64,000 nt of DNA. Origin: Pseudomonadota bacterium. Lineage in GTDB: Bacteria; Desulfobacterota; Binatia; Binatales; Binataceae. Every line of letters starts with the position of its first letter. The stretch's first letter is position 1. The DNA is taken from NCBI GenBank assembly GCA_021324855.1, contig JAJPIG010000015.1, positions 248,001 to 312,000 on the forward strand, read 5' to 3'. Positions 9,052 through 17,548 of the stretch are shown piece by piece. Position numbers and translations under genes: made by a program. Under the pieces are notes generated by a model, which was given only the letters and a program-made list of their open reading frames with translations, was not told the origin of the DNA and did not search any database.

Positions 9052-10140
9052 TCAAGGTCGTTCCCTCAAGCCCATTTTTTCCAATCGCGGTATTACTTCG
9101 TCGCGGAAGAACGGGAGTTCATCGACGAAGTTGACGAAGTTGATTCCAAGCCCGTCGAAGCCGAGCTCGCTTATCCATTTGAGCTTTCCAGCGACATCGT
9201 CAGGCGAGCCGACGATCTCCTCGCCGAAATAGCCGCCCGCGAAACGCCGTCGCGCGCTTTTCAGTTGTTCCGGATTCATTGATTGAGTATTGCCGAGCGC
9301 GAGACTGACTAATCGATCGATGGCCTCATTCTCCGCGTTCTCGACTGCGAAGTAGTGCAGGTACTCTTCGGCTTCACGCCGTGTCGGACGGCATACGACG
9401 TAGGCATGACTGAACACCTGGATGTTCTCGCGGCCGTACTCGCGCGCCATCCGGCGGATCTCCGGGATGCGTTTGCGGCCTTCCGCTATGAGCCCTGGCT
9501 GGTCGAACATCAGCTCCGCGTTGCGCACCGCGAAGCGCAGGCCCGCGGGCGACGAACCCGCATTCATGATGATCGGACGCCGACCGCCCCACGGCGCGGG
9601 GGCGCCGAGAACATCGTGGAGGTCATAAAACCTGCCGTGATAATCGAACGGCGCTTCGCGATCCCAGATCCGCGTGATGATTTCGAGCCATTCCTGGCCG
9701 CGTTCATAACGCGAATCGTGCGGATCCTGCGTATGACCGAACATCCCGAATTCCGACGGATTCCATCCGCAAACCACGTTCAATCCGAAGCGGCCATGCC
9801 CGATATGATCGGCGGTCATGCATTGCTTCGCCGCGAGCACCGGATGGATCAGCGGAACGTGCACGGTGCCGAAAACGGTGATTCGCTGCGTATGCGCGAG
9901 CAGACCCGCCGCCCAAACAATCGTCTCGAACGAATCCTGCTCGTAGTTGGTCTCGCCGCCATAGCCGCGCCATCGGCCGACCGGCACCAGGCATTCGATG
10001 CCGGCCTCGTCGGCGATCTGCGCGGCGGCGACGTTATGGTCCCAGCTTGCGTCCCATCGCTCAGGCACTCTGGTCGCGCTCAAGCCGTGGGAGAGATTCA
10101 TCCCGAACAGGCCGAGCTTCAGCCGATTGCGGTTATGCAT
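9052..10140 (-). CDS. LLM-class flavin-dependent oxidoreductase
   Basis: 362 residues from the ATG at 10140, chosen because the protein from MHNRNRLKLGLFGMNLSHGL matches the normal start of luciferase-like monooxygenases whereas the longer frame adds a low-complexity basic leader. Segments such as GRFGLNVVCGWNPSEFGMFG, EWLEIITRIW and PIIMNAGSSPAGLRFA are typical of the FMNH2-dependent group that includes alkanesulfonate and dibenzothiophene-sulfone monooxygenases. These enzymes oxidise small organics with reduced flavin supplied by a separate reductase. It is divergent from the hydrolase gene at 10284 with a shared control region. Confidence 0.88.
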   Translation of the reverse strand: MHNRNRLKLGLFGMNLSHGLSATRVPERWDASWDHNVAAAQIADEAGIECLVPVGRWRGYGGETNYEQDSFETIVWAAGLLAHTQRITVFGTVHVPLIHPVLAAKQCMTADHIGHGRFGLNVVCGWNPSEFGMFGHTQDPHDSRYERGQEWLEIITRIWDREAPFDYHGRFYDLHDVLGAPAPWGGRRPIIMNAGSSPAGLRFAVRNAELMFDQPGLIAEGRKRIPEIRRMAREYGRENIQVFSHAYVVCRPTRREAEEYLHYFAVENAENEAIDRLVSLALGNTQSMNPEQLKSARRRFAGGYFGEEIVGSPDDVAGKLKWISELGFDGLGINFVNFVDELPFFRDEVIPRLEKMGLRERP

Positions 10141-10214
10141 CGTGGGATTGCGCTGCGAACTATGATTCACGGGCGGAAGAATATCGCCGGGGCGATGCCT
10201 TGCAAAGCGAGCCC

Positions 10215-10244
10215 TTGACGATTTGGCGCGCGCCAACCTAGCAT
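10215..10244 (+). promoter_or_regulatory. Sigma70-type promoter with palindrome in the spacer
   Basis: TTGACG (10215-10220) and TAGCAT (10239-10244) are 18 bases apart. The spacer contains a perfect 14-base palindrome TTGGCGCGCGCCAA at 10223-10236, placed where a repressor would block polymerase. It lies in the divergent interval between the LLM gene and the hydrolase. Prediction by eye only. Confidence 0.45.
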
Positions 10245-10283
10245 CACGTGGCCAATCCTGACTCTCGAAACGGAGCAATCATA

Positions 10284-11096
10284 ATGAAAGAGAACTTCAT
10301 AGATGCCGGCGGAATCAAAACCCATTACTACGAAGAGGGGCGTGGACCGACGGTCATCCTGATTCACGGTGGCGGCGCGGGTGCCGATGCGTGGGGCAAC
10401 TGGCGCGGCACGATTCCGCTTTTTGCCGAACATTTCCACACCATCGCGGTCGACATGCTGGGCTTCGGTCAGACCGACAAGCCCGACCCGGCGAATTTCA
10501 TCTACAGCCAGGAGACGCGCACGCGACACATCGCGTCCTTTATCGAGGCGCTCAAGCTCGGAAAGGTGCACCTGGTCGGCAACTCGATGGGCGGGATGAC
10601 CTCGCTGTGCGTCACAATGACCCGGCCGGAGCTGGTCGACAAACTGGTGTTGATGGGCGCGGCGGGAATCAAGGCGCCAATCAACGAGTCGCTGCGCGTG
10701 ATCATGGGATACGAGCCGAATCGGGAGAACATGGTCAAACTGATCAAGGCGCTCACCAATGATGACTTCGTCGTCGATCCTGAATTGGTCGAGTACCGCT
10801 TGAAGCTCACGATGGAGCCGGCAACCGCGGCGGCTTACGGCGCGATCATGAAATGGATTGGCGAGCAGGGCGGGCTTTACATCCCGAACGAGAGCGACAT
10901 CGCGAAAGTCAAACACAAGACTCTCATTGTGGGCGGCAAGAATGACAAGGTGGTGCCGCCGGAAAGCAACTGGCGTTTTTCGCAGTTGCTCGAGAACTCC
11001 TGGCTCCATCTGATTCCGCGTTGTGGCCATTGGGCGATGATCGAACGGCCGGCGGAGTTCGCAGCCGTGACCGGCTGGTTCATACGCAACGCTTAG
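10284..11096 (+). CDS. Alpha/beta hydrolase, meta-cleavage-product (C-C) hydrolase-like
   Basis: 270 residues; ATG at 10284 with GGAG eight bases upstream. Nucleophile elbow GNSMGG with S101, acid D221 (GGKNDKVVPP) and H249 (CGHWAMIERP) form the triad. The oxyanion motif LIHGGGAGADAWGNW and the DMLGFGQTDKP segment are characteristic of BphD/HsaD/TodF-type hydrolases, which split vinylogous 1,5-diketones formed by ring meta-cleavage. No extradiol dioxygenase is seen in the window, so another C-C or ester substrate is possible. Just after its stop comes an in-phase nitrilase remnant. Confidence 0.88.
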   Translation: MKENFIDAGGIKTHYYEEGRGPTVILIHGGGAGADAWGNWRGTIPLFAEHFHTIAVDMLGFGQTDKPDPANFIYSQETRTRHIASFIEALKLGKVHLVGNSMGGMTSLCVTMTRPELVDKLVLMGAAGIKAPINESLRVIMGYEPNRENMVKLIKALTNDDFVVDPELVEYRLKLTMEPATAAAYGAIMKWIGEQGGLYIPNESDIAKVKHKTLIVGGKNDKVVPPESNWRFSQLLENSWLHLIPRCGHWAMIERPAEFAAVTGWFIRNA

Positions 11097-11099
11097 CGG

Positions 11100-11465
11100 C
11101 ATCGCTCGGGTGTCGCTCGCGAGGTCGGGTTCGCCCTGGGCCGAAACGATCAGGCAGTTTGCGATGCCGCGATTCGTGGCGACGGTGGATGCTCAGTGAT
11201 CTACGCACCGGACGGTCGGCCGCTATGCGAATTTCTCGCGCCGGAGAGCGAAGGCGTCGTGTATGCCGAGATCGATCTCGGCACGATCGCGCTCGCCAAG
11301 GCCGCCGCTGGCCCGGTGGGTCATTACTCCCGCCGCGATGTCACGCGCCTGTTGCTCAATCGCAGCCCTGCCGCGGCAGTCGAGAGTTTCGAATTGGGTT
11401 TCGAGTCACGCACGATCGATGAAGCTGCCGGCGCACCCGCGGCAGACGGCCGCCGCCGATCCTGA
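11100..11465 (+). pseudogene. 3' remnant of a nitrilase gene
   Basis: An open frame in the same phase as the preceding hydrolase runs from just after that gene's stop (TAG at 11094-11096) to a TGA at 11463. It encodes the C-terminal third of an aliphatic nitrilase/cyanide-hydratase family protein: GGCSVIYAPDGRPL, then EGVVYAEIDLGTIALAKAAA and GPVGHYSRRDVTRLLLN. The catalytic Glu, Lys and Cys, which lie in the missing N-terminal two thirds, are absent. The shortened ORF from an internal start near 11196 would be about 89 residues. I read it as a remnant left by deletion or recombination. Confidence 0.75.
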
Positions 11466-11482
11466 ACCGTAGGAGAGTTGCG

Positions 11483-12829
11483 GTGTCAAACAAACAGATC
11501 CTGATTAGAGGGGCGTGCGTGCTCACGATGGATCCGCGGATTGGCGACTTCGATCGCGCCGATCTGATGATCGACGGACGGCACATCGCGGAGGTTGCGC
11601 CGCACATCGATGCGCCGGGCGCCGAGATCATCGAGGCAAACTCGATGATCGTGATCCCCGGCCTCGTCAACACGCATCATCACATGTGGCAGGGATCGAT
11701 TCGCAACGTCGCAATCGACTACACGATCGGCGAGTACTTCGCAAAGTTCATGAGCGCGATCGCCCCGCGCTTCACACCCGAAGATGTCTACGCCGGCGAC
11801 CTGATGAGCGCGCTCGAAGGGCTGAACGCCGGCGTGACCACGTTCCTTGACTGGTGCCACGTCACGAACACGCCCGAGCATGCAGACGAGGCGATTCGGG
11901 CGTTGAAGGAATCCGGCGCGCGCGCGATTTATGCGTATGGTCCGCCGCTCGGCCGCGGAGTGCGCGAATGGTTTTACCAGAGCGGGTTGCCTCATCCGGA
12001 AGATGCGCGCCGGGTACGCCGCGAGCATTTCGCGTCCGAAGATCAGCTCGTCACCTTCGCGCTGGCCTTGCGCGGCCCCGATTTCACGCAGCCGGAAGTG
12101 AATCAGCATGATTTCACGATGGCGCGCGATCTTGCGGCGCCGATCACGATGCATATCGGTGCGCAGGGCGGCGCGCCCGACGGCGTGCTCAAGCTGCAGC
12201 GCGCGGGACTGCTCGGCAGCGACATCAATCATGTTCACGTGACGATTTCCTCGGACGAGGAGATGCGGCTCATCGCGGACAGCGGCGGCACCGTCTCGGT
12301 CACGCCGATCGCCGAGATGATGATGGGCGTGGGCGCTCCCGTCACCGGACGCCTGCTCAAAGCCGGCGTGCGGCCCGGACTCGGCATCGACACGATCACC
12401 GGCAGCAGCGGCGACATGTTCAGCCAGATGCGCTCGGCGCTCGCGATGGAGCGCATGACCGAGGCGAGTACCGTCTGGGCTGCCGGCGGCAGCTACCAAA
12501 GCGTCGGTCTTACAGCGCGGCGGGTCCTCGAGCTCGCCACGATCGATGGCGCGCGCACGCTGTGGCTTGATTCCAAGATTGGCAGTTTGACCCCGGGCAA
12601 GGAGGCCGACGTGGTCATCCTGCGCGCCGATGATCTCAACATGGCGCCGGTAACCAGTGTCGCATCGGCGGTAAGCGCGGTGGTGATGAACGCGGACACC
12701 TCGAACGTTGATTCAGTATTCGTCGCTGGCAGCCCGATCAAGCGGGGCGGCCGGATGCTGGCTGACCTCGATCGCGTTCGCAAACTCGCGGCTGAATCGT
12801 ACACGCGGCTGTTCGGAGCGAATAATTAG
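11483..12829 (+). CDS. Metal-dependent amidohydrolase (TRZ/ATZ, cytosine-deaminase-like)
   Basis: 448 residues. GTG start at 11483 with AGGAGAG about nine bases upstream. Composite beta-sandwich plus TIM barrel: VIPGLVNTHHHMWQG near residues 57-71 carries the H-x-H metal pair (H65, H67), PITMHIGAQGG and HVHVTISSDEE contain further metal histidines, and LGIDTITGSSGDMFSQ holds the catalytic Asp. Proteins of this group deaminate or dechlorinate N-heterocycles (triazines, guanine, S-adenosylhomocysteine, 8-oxoguanine). The exact substrate is unknown. It is followed by the alpha/beta hydrolase and Rieske oxygenase genes at short spacing, suggesting one operon. Confidence 0.88.
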   Translation: MSNKQILIRGACVLTMDPRIGDFDRADLMIDGRHIAEVAPHIDAPGAEIIEANSMIVIPGLVNTHHHMWQGSIRNVAIDYTIGEYFAKFMSAIAPRFTPEDVYAGDLMSALEGLNAGVTTFLDWCHVTNTPEHADEAIRALKESGARAIYAYGPPLGRGVREWFYQSGLPHPEDARRVRREHFASEDQLVTFALALRGPDFTQPEVNQHDFTMARDLAAPITMHIGAQGGAPDGVLKLQRAGLLGSDINHVHVTISSDEEMRLIADSGGTVSVTPIAEMMMGVGAPVTGRLLKAGVRPGLGIDTITGSSGDMFSQMRSALAMERMTEASTVWAAGGSYQSVGLTARRVLELATIDGARTLWLDSKIGSLTPGKEADVVILRADDLNMAPVTSVASAVSAVVMNADTSNVDSVFVAGSPIKRGGRMLADLDRVRKLAAESYTRLFGANN

Positions 12830-12851
12830 CAGGCTTTGGGAGGAAACCCCA

Positions 12852-14117
12852 ATGAGTATGATGCCGCCATCGATCGAGTCGCGCGTGAAACGCTACGCGG
12901 AACAGCGCTGGCTATTGGACTGCATAGTGCGTACGGTCGGCATCGAATGGGATCAGAACCGGATTGGCTACACCAGCGCGCCGGCCGGACCCGAAGCGAC
13001 CGCCGATTTCATGGCGGTGCGAAACCGGGTTCAGAAATTTTCCGACATCCCGCGCGAGTTCGCCCGCGCGGCGCGCCGGCGCGAGACCCTCGGCCGCCGT
13101 TATGAAGAAGACGGACACACGGTGTCAGCGCGCGAATGCTATTTCATCGCCTCGCTGCTCTACGGCAGTGCGATGTGGCCGATTTTTGCGAACACGCCCG
13201 AAGTAATCGAGTACAACGACAAGAAGAACGAGTGCTATCAAAAGTATATTCAGTTTGCGCCTCATCGCATCGAACGAGTCGAGATTCCGTTCGCCGGGAA
13301 ATCGATTCCCGGTTATTTCCATTTGCCGCAGGGCGCAGCCGGCGCGGGCAAGCTGCCGTGCGTGCTCGCGATCGACGGCATGGACGGGTTCAAGGAGATG
13401 ATGGTCGCGATGTACGGCGACAAGTTGCTGGAGCGCAACCTCGCCATCCTTGCGATCGACGGTCCGGGGCAGGGCGAATGCTGCGTGCGCGAGATTCATT
13501 GCAGCGAGACGAACTTCATTGATGCGGGACAGGCGGCGCTCAAGTGGATTCGGGGCCGCAGCGAAATCGATCCCGACCGCATCGCGATTCAAGCCGTCAG
13601 CATGGGCTCGTTCTGGGCAACGCAGGTCGCGACCGCGGACGACAAGCTCCGCGGCTGCAGCGTCGCTTACGTTTGTCACGAGCCGGGAATGAATACCATC
13701 TTCAATCTCGCGTCGCCTACCTTCAAGTTGCGCTACATGTATATGGCCGGTTACGACGACGAAGAGGAATTCGATCGCTTCGCGACGAAGCTCACCCTGA
13801 TGGATATTGCAGATCGCGTGAAGTGCCCTTACTTATGCATCGCCGGCGAGGACGACGAGTTGAGTCCGGTTGAATATACATATGAACTGATGGATCGAAT
13901 GCGGTGCCCAAAGGAACTGCTGATGTACCAGGGCGAGCGGCATGCACTGCATGCGACGACCGCAACCGCACTCGGTCCAAGCCCGCATACCTATAGCGCC
14001 GACTGGCTCGCCGATCGGCTCGAGGGCTGGCCGATGGAGACGCGCGAGATTTACGTGGATCTCGCCGGCCAAACGCACATCAGCCGATGGGGCGAGCGGC
14101 GCGCGAGTCGGAAATGA
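12852..14117 (+). CDS. Alpha/beta hydrolase, FrsA / dihydroxypseudooxynicotine-hydrolase-like
   Basis: 421 residues; ATG at 12852 with a strong GGAGGAAA site ahead. An alpha-helical N-terminal half (about residues 1-130) precedes a hydrolase core with IDGMDGFKE, AIDGPGQGE and the nucleophile segment QAVSMGSFW (S250); ERHALH carries the likely catalytic His. This architecture is that of 2,6-dihydroxypseudooxynicotine hydrolase, a C-C bond hydrolase of nicotine breakdown, and related FrsA-like esterases. Its stop overlaps the start of the Rieske oxygenase by four bases (ATGA), so they are translationally coupled. Family is solid; true substrate is inference. Confidence 0.85.
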   Translation: MSMMPPSIESRVKRYAEQRWLLDCIVRTVGIEWDQNRIGYTSAPAGPEATADFMAVRNRVQKFSDIPREFARAARRRETLGRRYEEDGHTVSARECYFIASLLYGSAMWPIFANTPEVIEYNDKKNECYQKYIQFAPHRIERVEIPFAGKSIPGYFHLPQGAAGAGKLPCVLAIDGMDGFKEMMVAMYGDKLLERNLAILAIDGPGQGECCVREIHCSETNFIDAGQAALKWIRGRSEIDPDRIAIQAVSMGSFWATQVATADDKLRGCSVAYVCHEPGMNTIFNLASPTFKLRYMYMAGYDDEEEFDRFATKLTLMDIADRVKCPYLCIAGEDDELSPVEYTYELMDRMRCPKELLMYQGERHALHATTATALGPSPHTYSADWLADRLEGWPMETREIYVDLAGQTHISRWGERRASRK

Positions 14118-15172
14118 GCGAGGATCGAAAGACTATGTTCATGCAGAATGCATGGTACGCGGCGGCGTGGGGTAGCGAGCTTAACGACAAGCCGCTCGGA
14201 CGCCGAATTTGCGATCGGCCGGTGGTGCTCTACCGCTTGAGCGATGGAACCCCCGCGGCGCTCGAAGATCTCTGCTGCCATCGACTGCTCCCACTCTCGC
14301 ACGGAAACATTGAGGGCGACCTGCTGGTCTGCGGTTATCACGGCTTGGCGTTCGATCGCACGGGTCAGTGCGTGCGCATTCCAAGTCAGACCAGGCCCGG
14401 CGCGCGAGCGCGCGTGCGGAGCTATCCGATTGTCGAGCGGCATCGTCTGCTCTGGATTTGGATCGGCGGTCCCGCGCTCGCCGATCCGGCCCAGGTTCCC
14501 GATTTGCACTGGAACGACGCGCCCGGATGGGCGTTTGCCGGCGACATGCTGCCGATGGCCTGCGATTATCGGCTGATCATCGACAACCTGCTTGACCTCA
14601 CCCACGAGACATACATCCATCCGACTTCGCTCGGCCACGATTTGATTCCAGGCACGCCGATCGAGACCGTCTGGGACGACGACAGCGTGACCGTCTCGCG
14701 CTGGATTCTCGATCATCAACCGGCGCCGTTCTGGGCGCGGATGATCGAGCGGGCGCGCGGCTGGCGCGGGCGATGCGATCGCTGGCAGATCGTGAAGTTC
14801 GTACCGCCGAGCAACGTGGTGCTTGACGTCGGCGTCGCCGAGGTCAACAGCGGAGCGCGCGAAGGAAACCGAGCGAAAGGCGTCACCGGACGGCAGCTCA
14901 ATTCGCTCACTCCGGCGACCGCGACGACCTGTTGGTACTTCTGGTCGCTGGCGCGCGATTTCGCAGTCGAAGACGAGGAGCTTACGCGCGAACTGCAGGC
15001 GACGGTGCGGCGGATCTTCGCCGAAGATCAGCTCATTATCGAGGCGCAGCAGCGCGCGATGCTCGAAAATCCCGGCGCGCGAATGATCAACATCAATCTC
15101 GATGCGGCGTCGATCCGGATGCGCCGGATGATCGAGGCGCGCGGCGCCGCCGCCCGCTCGCAGGCTGCCTGA
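14114..15172 (+). CDS. Rieske oxygenase, vanillate-O-demethylase (VanA)-like
   Basis: 352 residues. Begins MSEDRKTMFMQNAWYAAAWG, which is the standard opening of VanA-type single-component oxygenases. The Rieske site is LCCHRLLPLSHG followed by CGYHGL, and the iron site is NLLDLTHETYIHPTSLG with H-x4-H. Such enzymes act as O-demethylases or hydroxylases on aromatic substrates, fed by a VanB-type reductase not found in the window. Four-base overlap with the gene before; the next gene is convergent and begins only four bases past the stop. Confidence 0.9.
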   Translation: MSEDRKTMFMQNAWYAAAWGSELNDKPLGRRICDRPVVLYRLSDGTPAALEDLCCHRLLPLSHGNIEGDLLVCGYHGLAFDRTGQCVRIPSQTRPGARARVRSYPIVERHRLLWIWIGGPALADPAQVPDLHWNDAPGWAFAGDMLPMACDYRLIIDNLLDLTHETYIHPTSLGHDLIPGTPIETVWDDDSVTVSRWILDHQPAPFWARMIERARGWRGRCDRWQIVKFVPPSNVVLDVGVAEVNSGAREGNRAKGVTGRQLNSLTPATATTCWYFWSLARDFAVEDEELTRELQATVRRIFAEDQLIIEAQQRAMLENPGARMININLDAASIRMRRMIEARGAAARSQAA

Positions 15173-15176
15173 GCCG

Positions 15177-16121
15177 CTATTTTATCGCCTGCGGATTCAC
15201 CGGCGAGCCGACTGCACCAGTGATCGGCAGCGGCGGCGCGACGAACATGAATTCGTAAACGCCATCGGCGGCGCAATCCTCGCCGAGCGCTTCGAGGTCG
15301 AAGATTTCGCCGACCAGCAATCCGATGTTCGGGATCATCACCTGGTGCAGAGGCTGGAACGCGTCGGGAAGCTCGTTGGGCCGCACCTCGCATCCCCAGG
15401 TGTCGCTTGCGATGGCTGCGATTTCCGTCCGATGGAGCCAGCCAGCGGTGTAGAACGAGAGCCCCGGCGCATCACCGGCGGCGAAGGTACCCCAGCCGTG
15501 CTTCTTGCCATGGCCGAGCTGGCCGGTCCTGATCAACACCGCGTCGCCGCGTCCAATCTTCACCTTCTCGCGCGCGGCGCACTGCGTGAGGTCCTCTTCG
15601 CTGATCGCATAGCCGGGCTTGAGAGCTTCAACCCCCTTGAAGCGCGCGATGTCGAGCAGTACGCCGCGCGTGACGATGCGGCTCGCCATGTGCTCGATGC
15701 CGTTGAGTTCCGCGCCGCGGCTCGTGACGCGCGCCGCATCGTAGCCGTTCCACATCTTGGCGTTGTCGTAGATATGAGCGAGCGCATCCCACTGCGTGCC
15801 GCACTGCAGGAACATCGACACGAAGTCATCGGCCGCGCCGATGCCGTGCGGCATGTCCTGTTTGCCCGATGCAGCGTCGGTGCCGGTCAGCACAAACGTA
15901 TGCACTGGATTGACGCGTCCCCATGCGCCGGTCTGCGGTCCCCTCTCATCGAAAGGCAGCGCACACGAGATGACCTTGCCATGGCGCACCATGCGTGACG
16001 CTTCGACGATCTTTTCGGGCGTGATGTAGTTAAGCGTGCCGAGCTGATCGTTGGGTCCCCACTTCCCCCAGTTGCGATACTTGCGCGCCGCCTCCTGGAT
16101 GATCTCTTCCGTTTTGGTCAT
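15177..16121 (-). CDS. Cyclase-family (kynurenine-formamidase-like) protein with altered metal motif
   Basis: 314 residues, ATG at 16121 with AAGGAGGG about eight bases before it. The fold is recognised from the opening KWGPNDQLGTLNYITPEKIV, the RGVLLDIARFKG segment, and the C-terminal DTWGCEVRPNELPDAFQPLH. The family's metal site is normally H-x-G-T-H-x-D-x-P-x-H; here it reads QCGTQWDALAH, so two metal histidines are Gln and the Pro is replaced. Likely a hydrolase of a cyclic amide, N-formyl compound or lactone, though whether metal is bound is open. Lies between two Rieske oxygenases on the opposite and same strands. Confidence 0.82.
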   Translation of the reverse strand: MTKTEEIIQEAARKYRNWGKWGPNDQLGTLNYITPEKIVEASRMVRHGKVISCALPFDERGPQTGAWGRVNPVHTFVLTGTDAASGKQDMPHGIGAADDFVSMFLQCGTQWDALAHIYDNAKMWNGYDAARVTSRGAELNGIEHMASRIVTRGVLLDIARFKGVEALKPGYAISEEDLTQCAAREKVKIGRGDAVLIRTGQLGHGKKHGWGTFAAGDAPGLSFYTAGWLHRTEIAAIASDTWGCEVRPNELPDAFQPLHQVMIPNIGLLVGEIFDLEALGEDCAADGVYEFMFVAPPLPITGAVGSPVNPQAIK

Positions 16122-16172
16122 CGAAACAACCCTCCTTTGAAACGCCCCGTGCTGAAAAAACTGCCGCGCCCG

Positions 16173-17372
16173 TCAGCCGCCATGTCCGGGCGGCGGTTCC
16201 TGGATGCCGCGATTAAAACGTGCCGCCAGCTTGCGCCATCCGACCACAATTGCATCGGTCTTGCATAGCTGCTCTTCGCTCCATCCGTCCATATCGCGGT
16301 AAAAATCCTCCATCGCCTCGCGCGCAAACAGATCGCGATTGTTGAAATCATAGAGGCCGAGCGGTTCGAAGAAATTTTTGTAACGGAACTCGGCTTCCCT
16401 GCGATCGTCATCGCTGTTGCAGTGCCCGACGATCAATTCCCAGTACTCGTGCGTGCGATCATCGATCGGCACGTAAAACTCGTATTGCGCCCAGTTCGCG
16501 GCCGGCCAATGCTCGACTAAAAGCACGCCCGGCACGAACATCGAGGTGCGCACGTAGTATTGCAGCTTGCCGGGTGTCTCGATGTTGACGAGGTCGTTCC
16601 TGTAGATGGGCTTGTAGGATTCGAGGCGGTTGTACATGTTCATGATGCCCTTGGGACCGTCGGGCTGATCAATGATCTCGATCGCCCGATCGTCCATCGG
16701 CTCCGCCCCGAGGATCAGCGCCATCCCGGTCGCTGCGACGATCTGATTGTCGTAGTGGATCAGCACATGTCCGGGATCGAAGCCGTTTTCGACCGCCAGC
16801 CGCCAGTTGGAATTTCCCGTGCGATGAATCCCGCGCACGAACACGTTGTCGTCGAGCAGATAGCCGACCGGATTACCGGTCGGATCATCAACGATTCGGA
16901 TTGGCAGGTCAGCTTCGATCGGCGGTATTGGCCGGTAATTTTCATCGCCGACGAAGACGAAGATGATTCCGTTGCGCTCGTAGGTCGGATAGGTGCGGAT
17001 TTTCACCCGGCCAATCTGCGCATCGTCGGGCGAGGCAAGGATCGTCTTCAGCACGCCGTCCTCGAGCCCGTAGGTGAAGCCGTGATACCAGCAGGTCAGA
17101 TGCTCGTCGGTCAGGCACATCGATTTCTTCGACATCCTGACGCCGCGATGCGCGCAGCGATCGGCGAGCGAATAGACCTTACCTTTTGCGCGGCGGAGCG
17201 CGATTTCATGGCCTGCGATGGTAACTCCCTTCACGATGCGGTCGGGCAATTCATGGCTGAACAACGCCGGATACCAATGGTTCTTGAGTCCCCACGCCGC
17301 CTCCAAGTAAGGCTGGTACTCGCGACGTGACGCGATGTTTCGGGCTCCGAGCTTACGCGCAGCGGTCGCCAT
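16173..17372 (-). CDS. Rieske oxygenase, carbazole-dioxygenase / oxoquinoline-monooxygenase-like
   Basis: 399 residues from the ATG at 17372, which has GGGAG about eight bases ahead. Rieske ligands are in DRCAHRGVRMS and CWYHGFTYG. The mononuclear iron region VENGFDPGHVLIHYDN, with the DPGH-x3-H pattern, is characteristic of the homotrimeric class that includes carbazole 1,9a-dioxygenase and 2-oxo-1,2-dihydroquinoline 8-monooxygenase, enzymes that attack N-heterocyclic aromatics. Electron donors are not encoded nearby. Shares a divergent upstream region with the SnoaL-like gene. Confidence 0.9.
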   Translation of the reverse strand: MATAARKLGARNIASRREYQPYLEAAWGLKNHWYPALFSHELPDRIVKGVTIAGHEIALRRAKGKVYSLADRCAHRGVRMSKKSMCLTDEHLTCWYHGFTYGLEDGVLKTILASPDDAQIGRVKIRTYPTYERNGIIFVFVGDENYRPIPPIEADLPIRIVDDPTGNPVGYLLDDNVFVRGIHRTGNSNWRLAVENGFDPGHVLIHYDNQIVAATGMALILGAEPMDDRAIEIIDQPDGPKGIMNMYNRLESYKPIYRNDLVNIETPGKLQYYVRTSMFVPGVLLVEHWPAANWAQYEFYVPIDDRTHEYWELIVGHCNSDDDRREAEFRYKNFFEPLGLYDFNNRDLFAREAMEDFYRDMDGWSEEQLCKTDAIVVGWRKLAARFNRGIQEPPPGHGG

Positions 17373-17548
17373 GGCGAATCTCCCTCGGCTTGGATGGCGT
17401 GAACTTACACCCAAGCGGCCCATCTGTGGAGTGGCGGCGTTGCCTGGTTCCGCGCCGGTCCATAAACTGCCGCGCTAAAGAGAGTCTGATCAGTCTGCCC
17501 ATCTTCTTGATCGCCCGCAGCGGGAGAATCTCGCATGGAGGACCAGTC

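Noticed and set aside
10167-11102. 311-codon minus-strand frame over the C-C hydrolase
   Set aside because: Antisense shadow; the plus-strand hydrolase has a complete catalytic triad.
11196-11465. Complete small nitrilase-like gene
   Set aside because: Only the C-terminal third of the family is present; in-phase sequence continues upstream to the hydrolase stop, so a remnant is the better reading.
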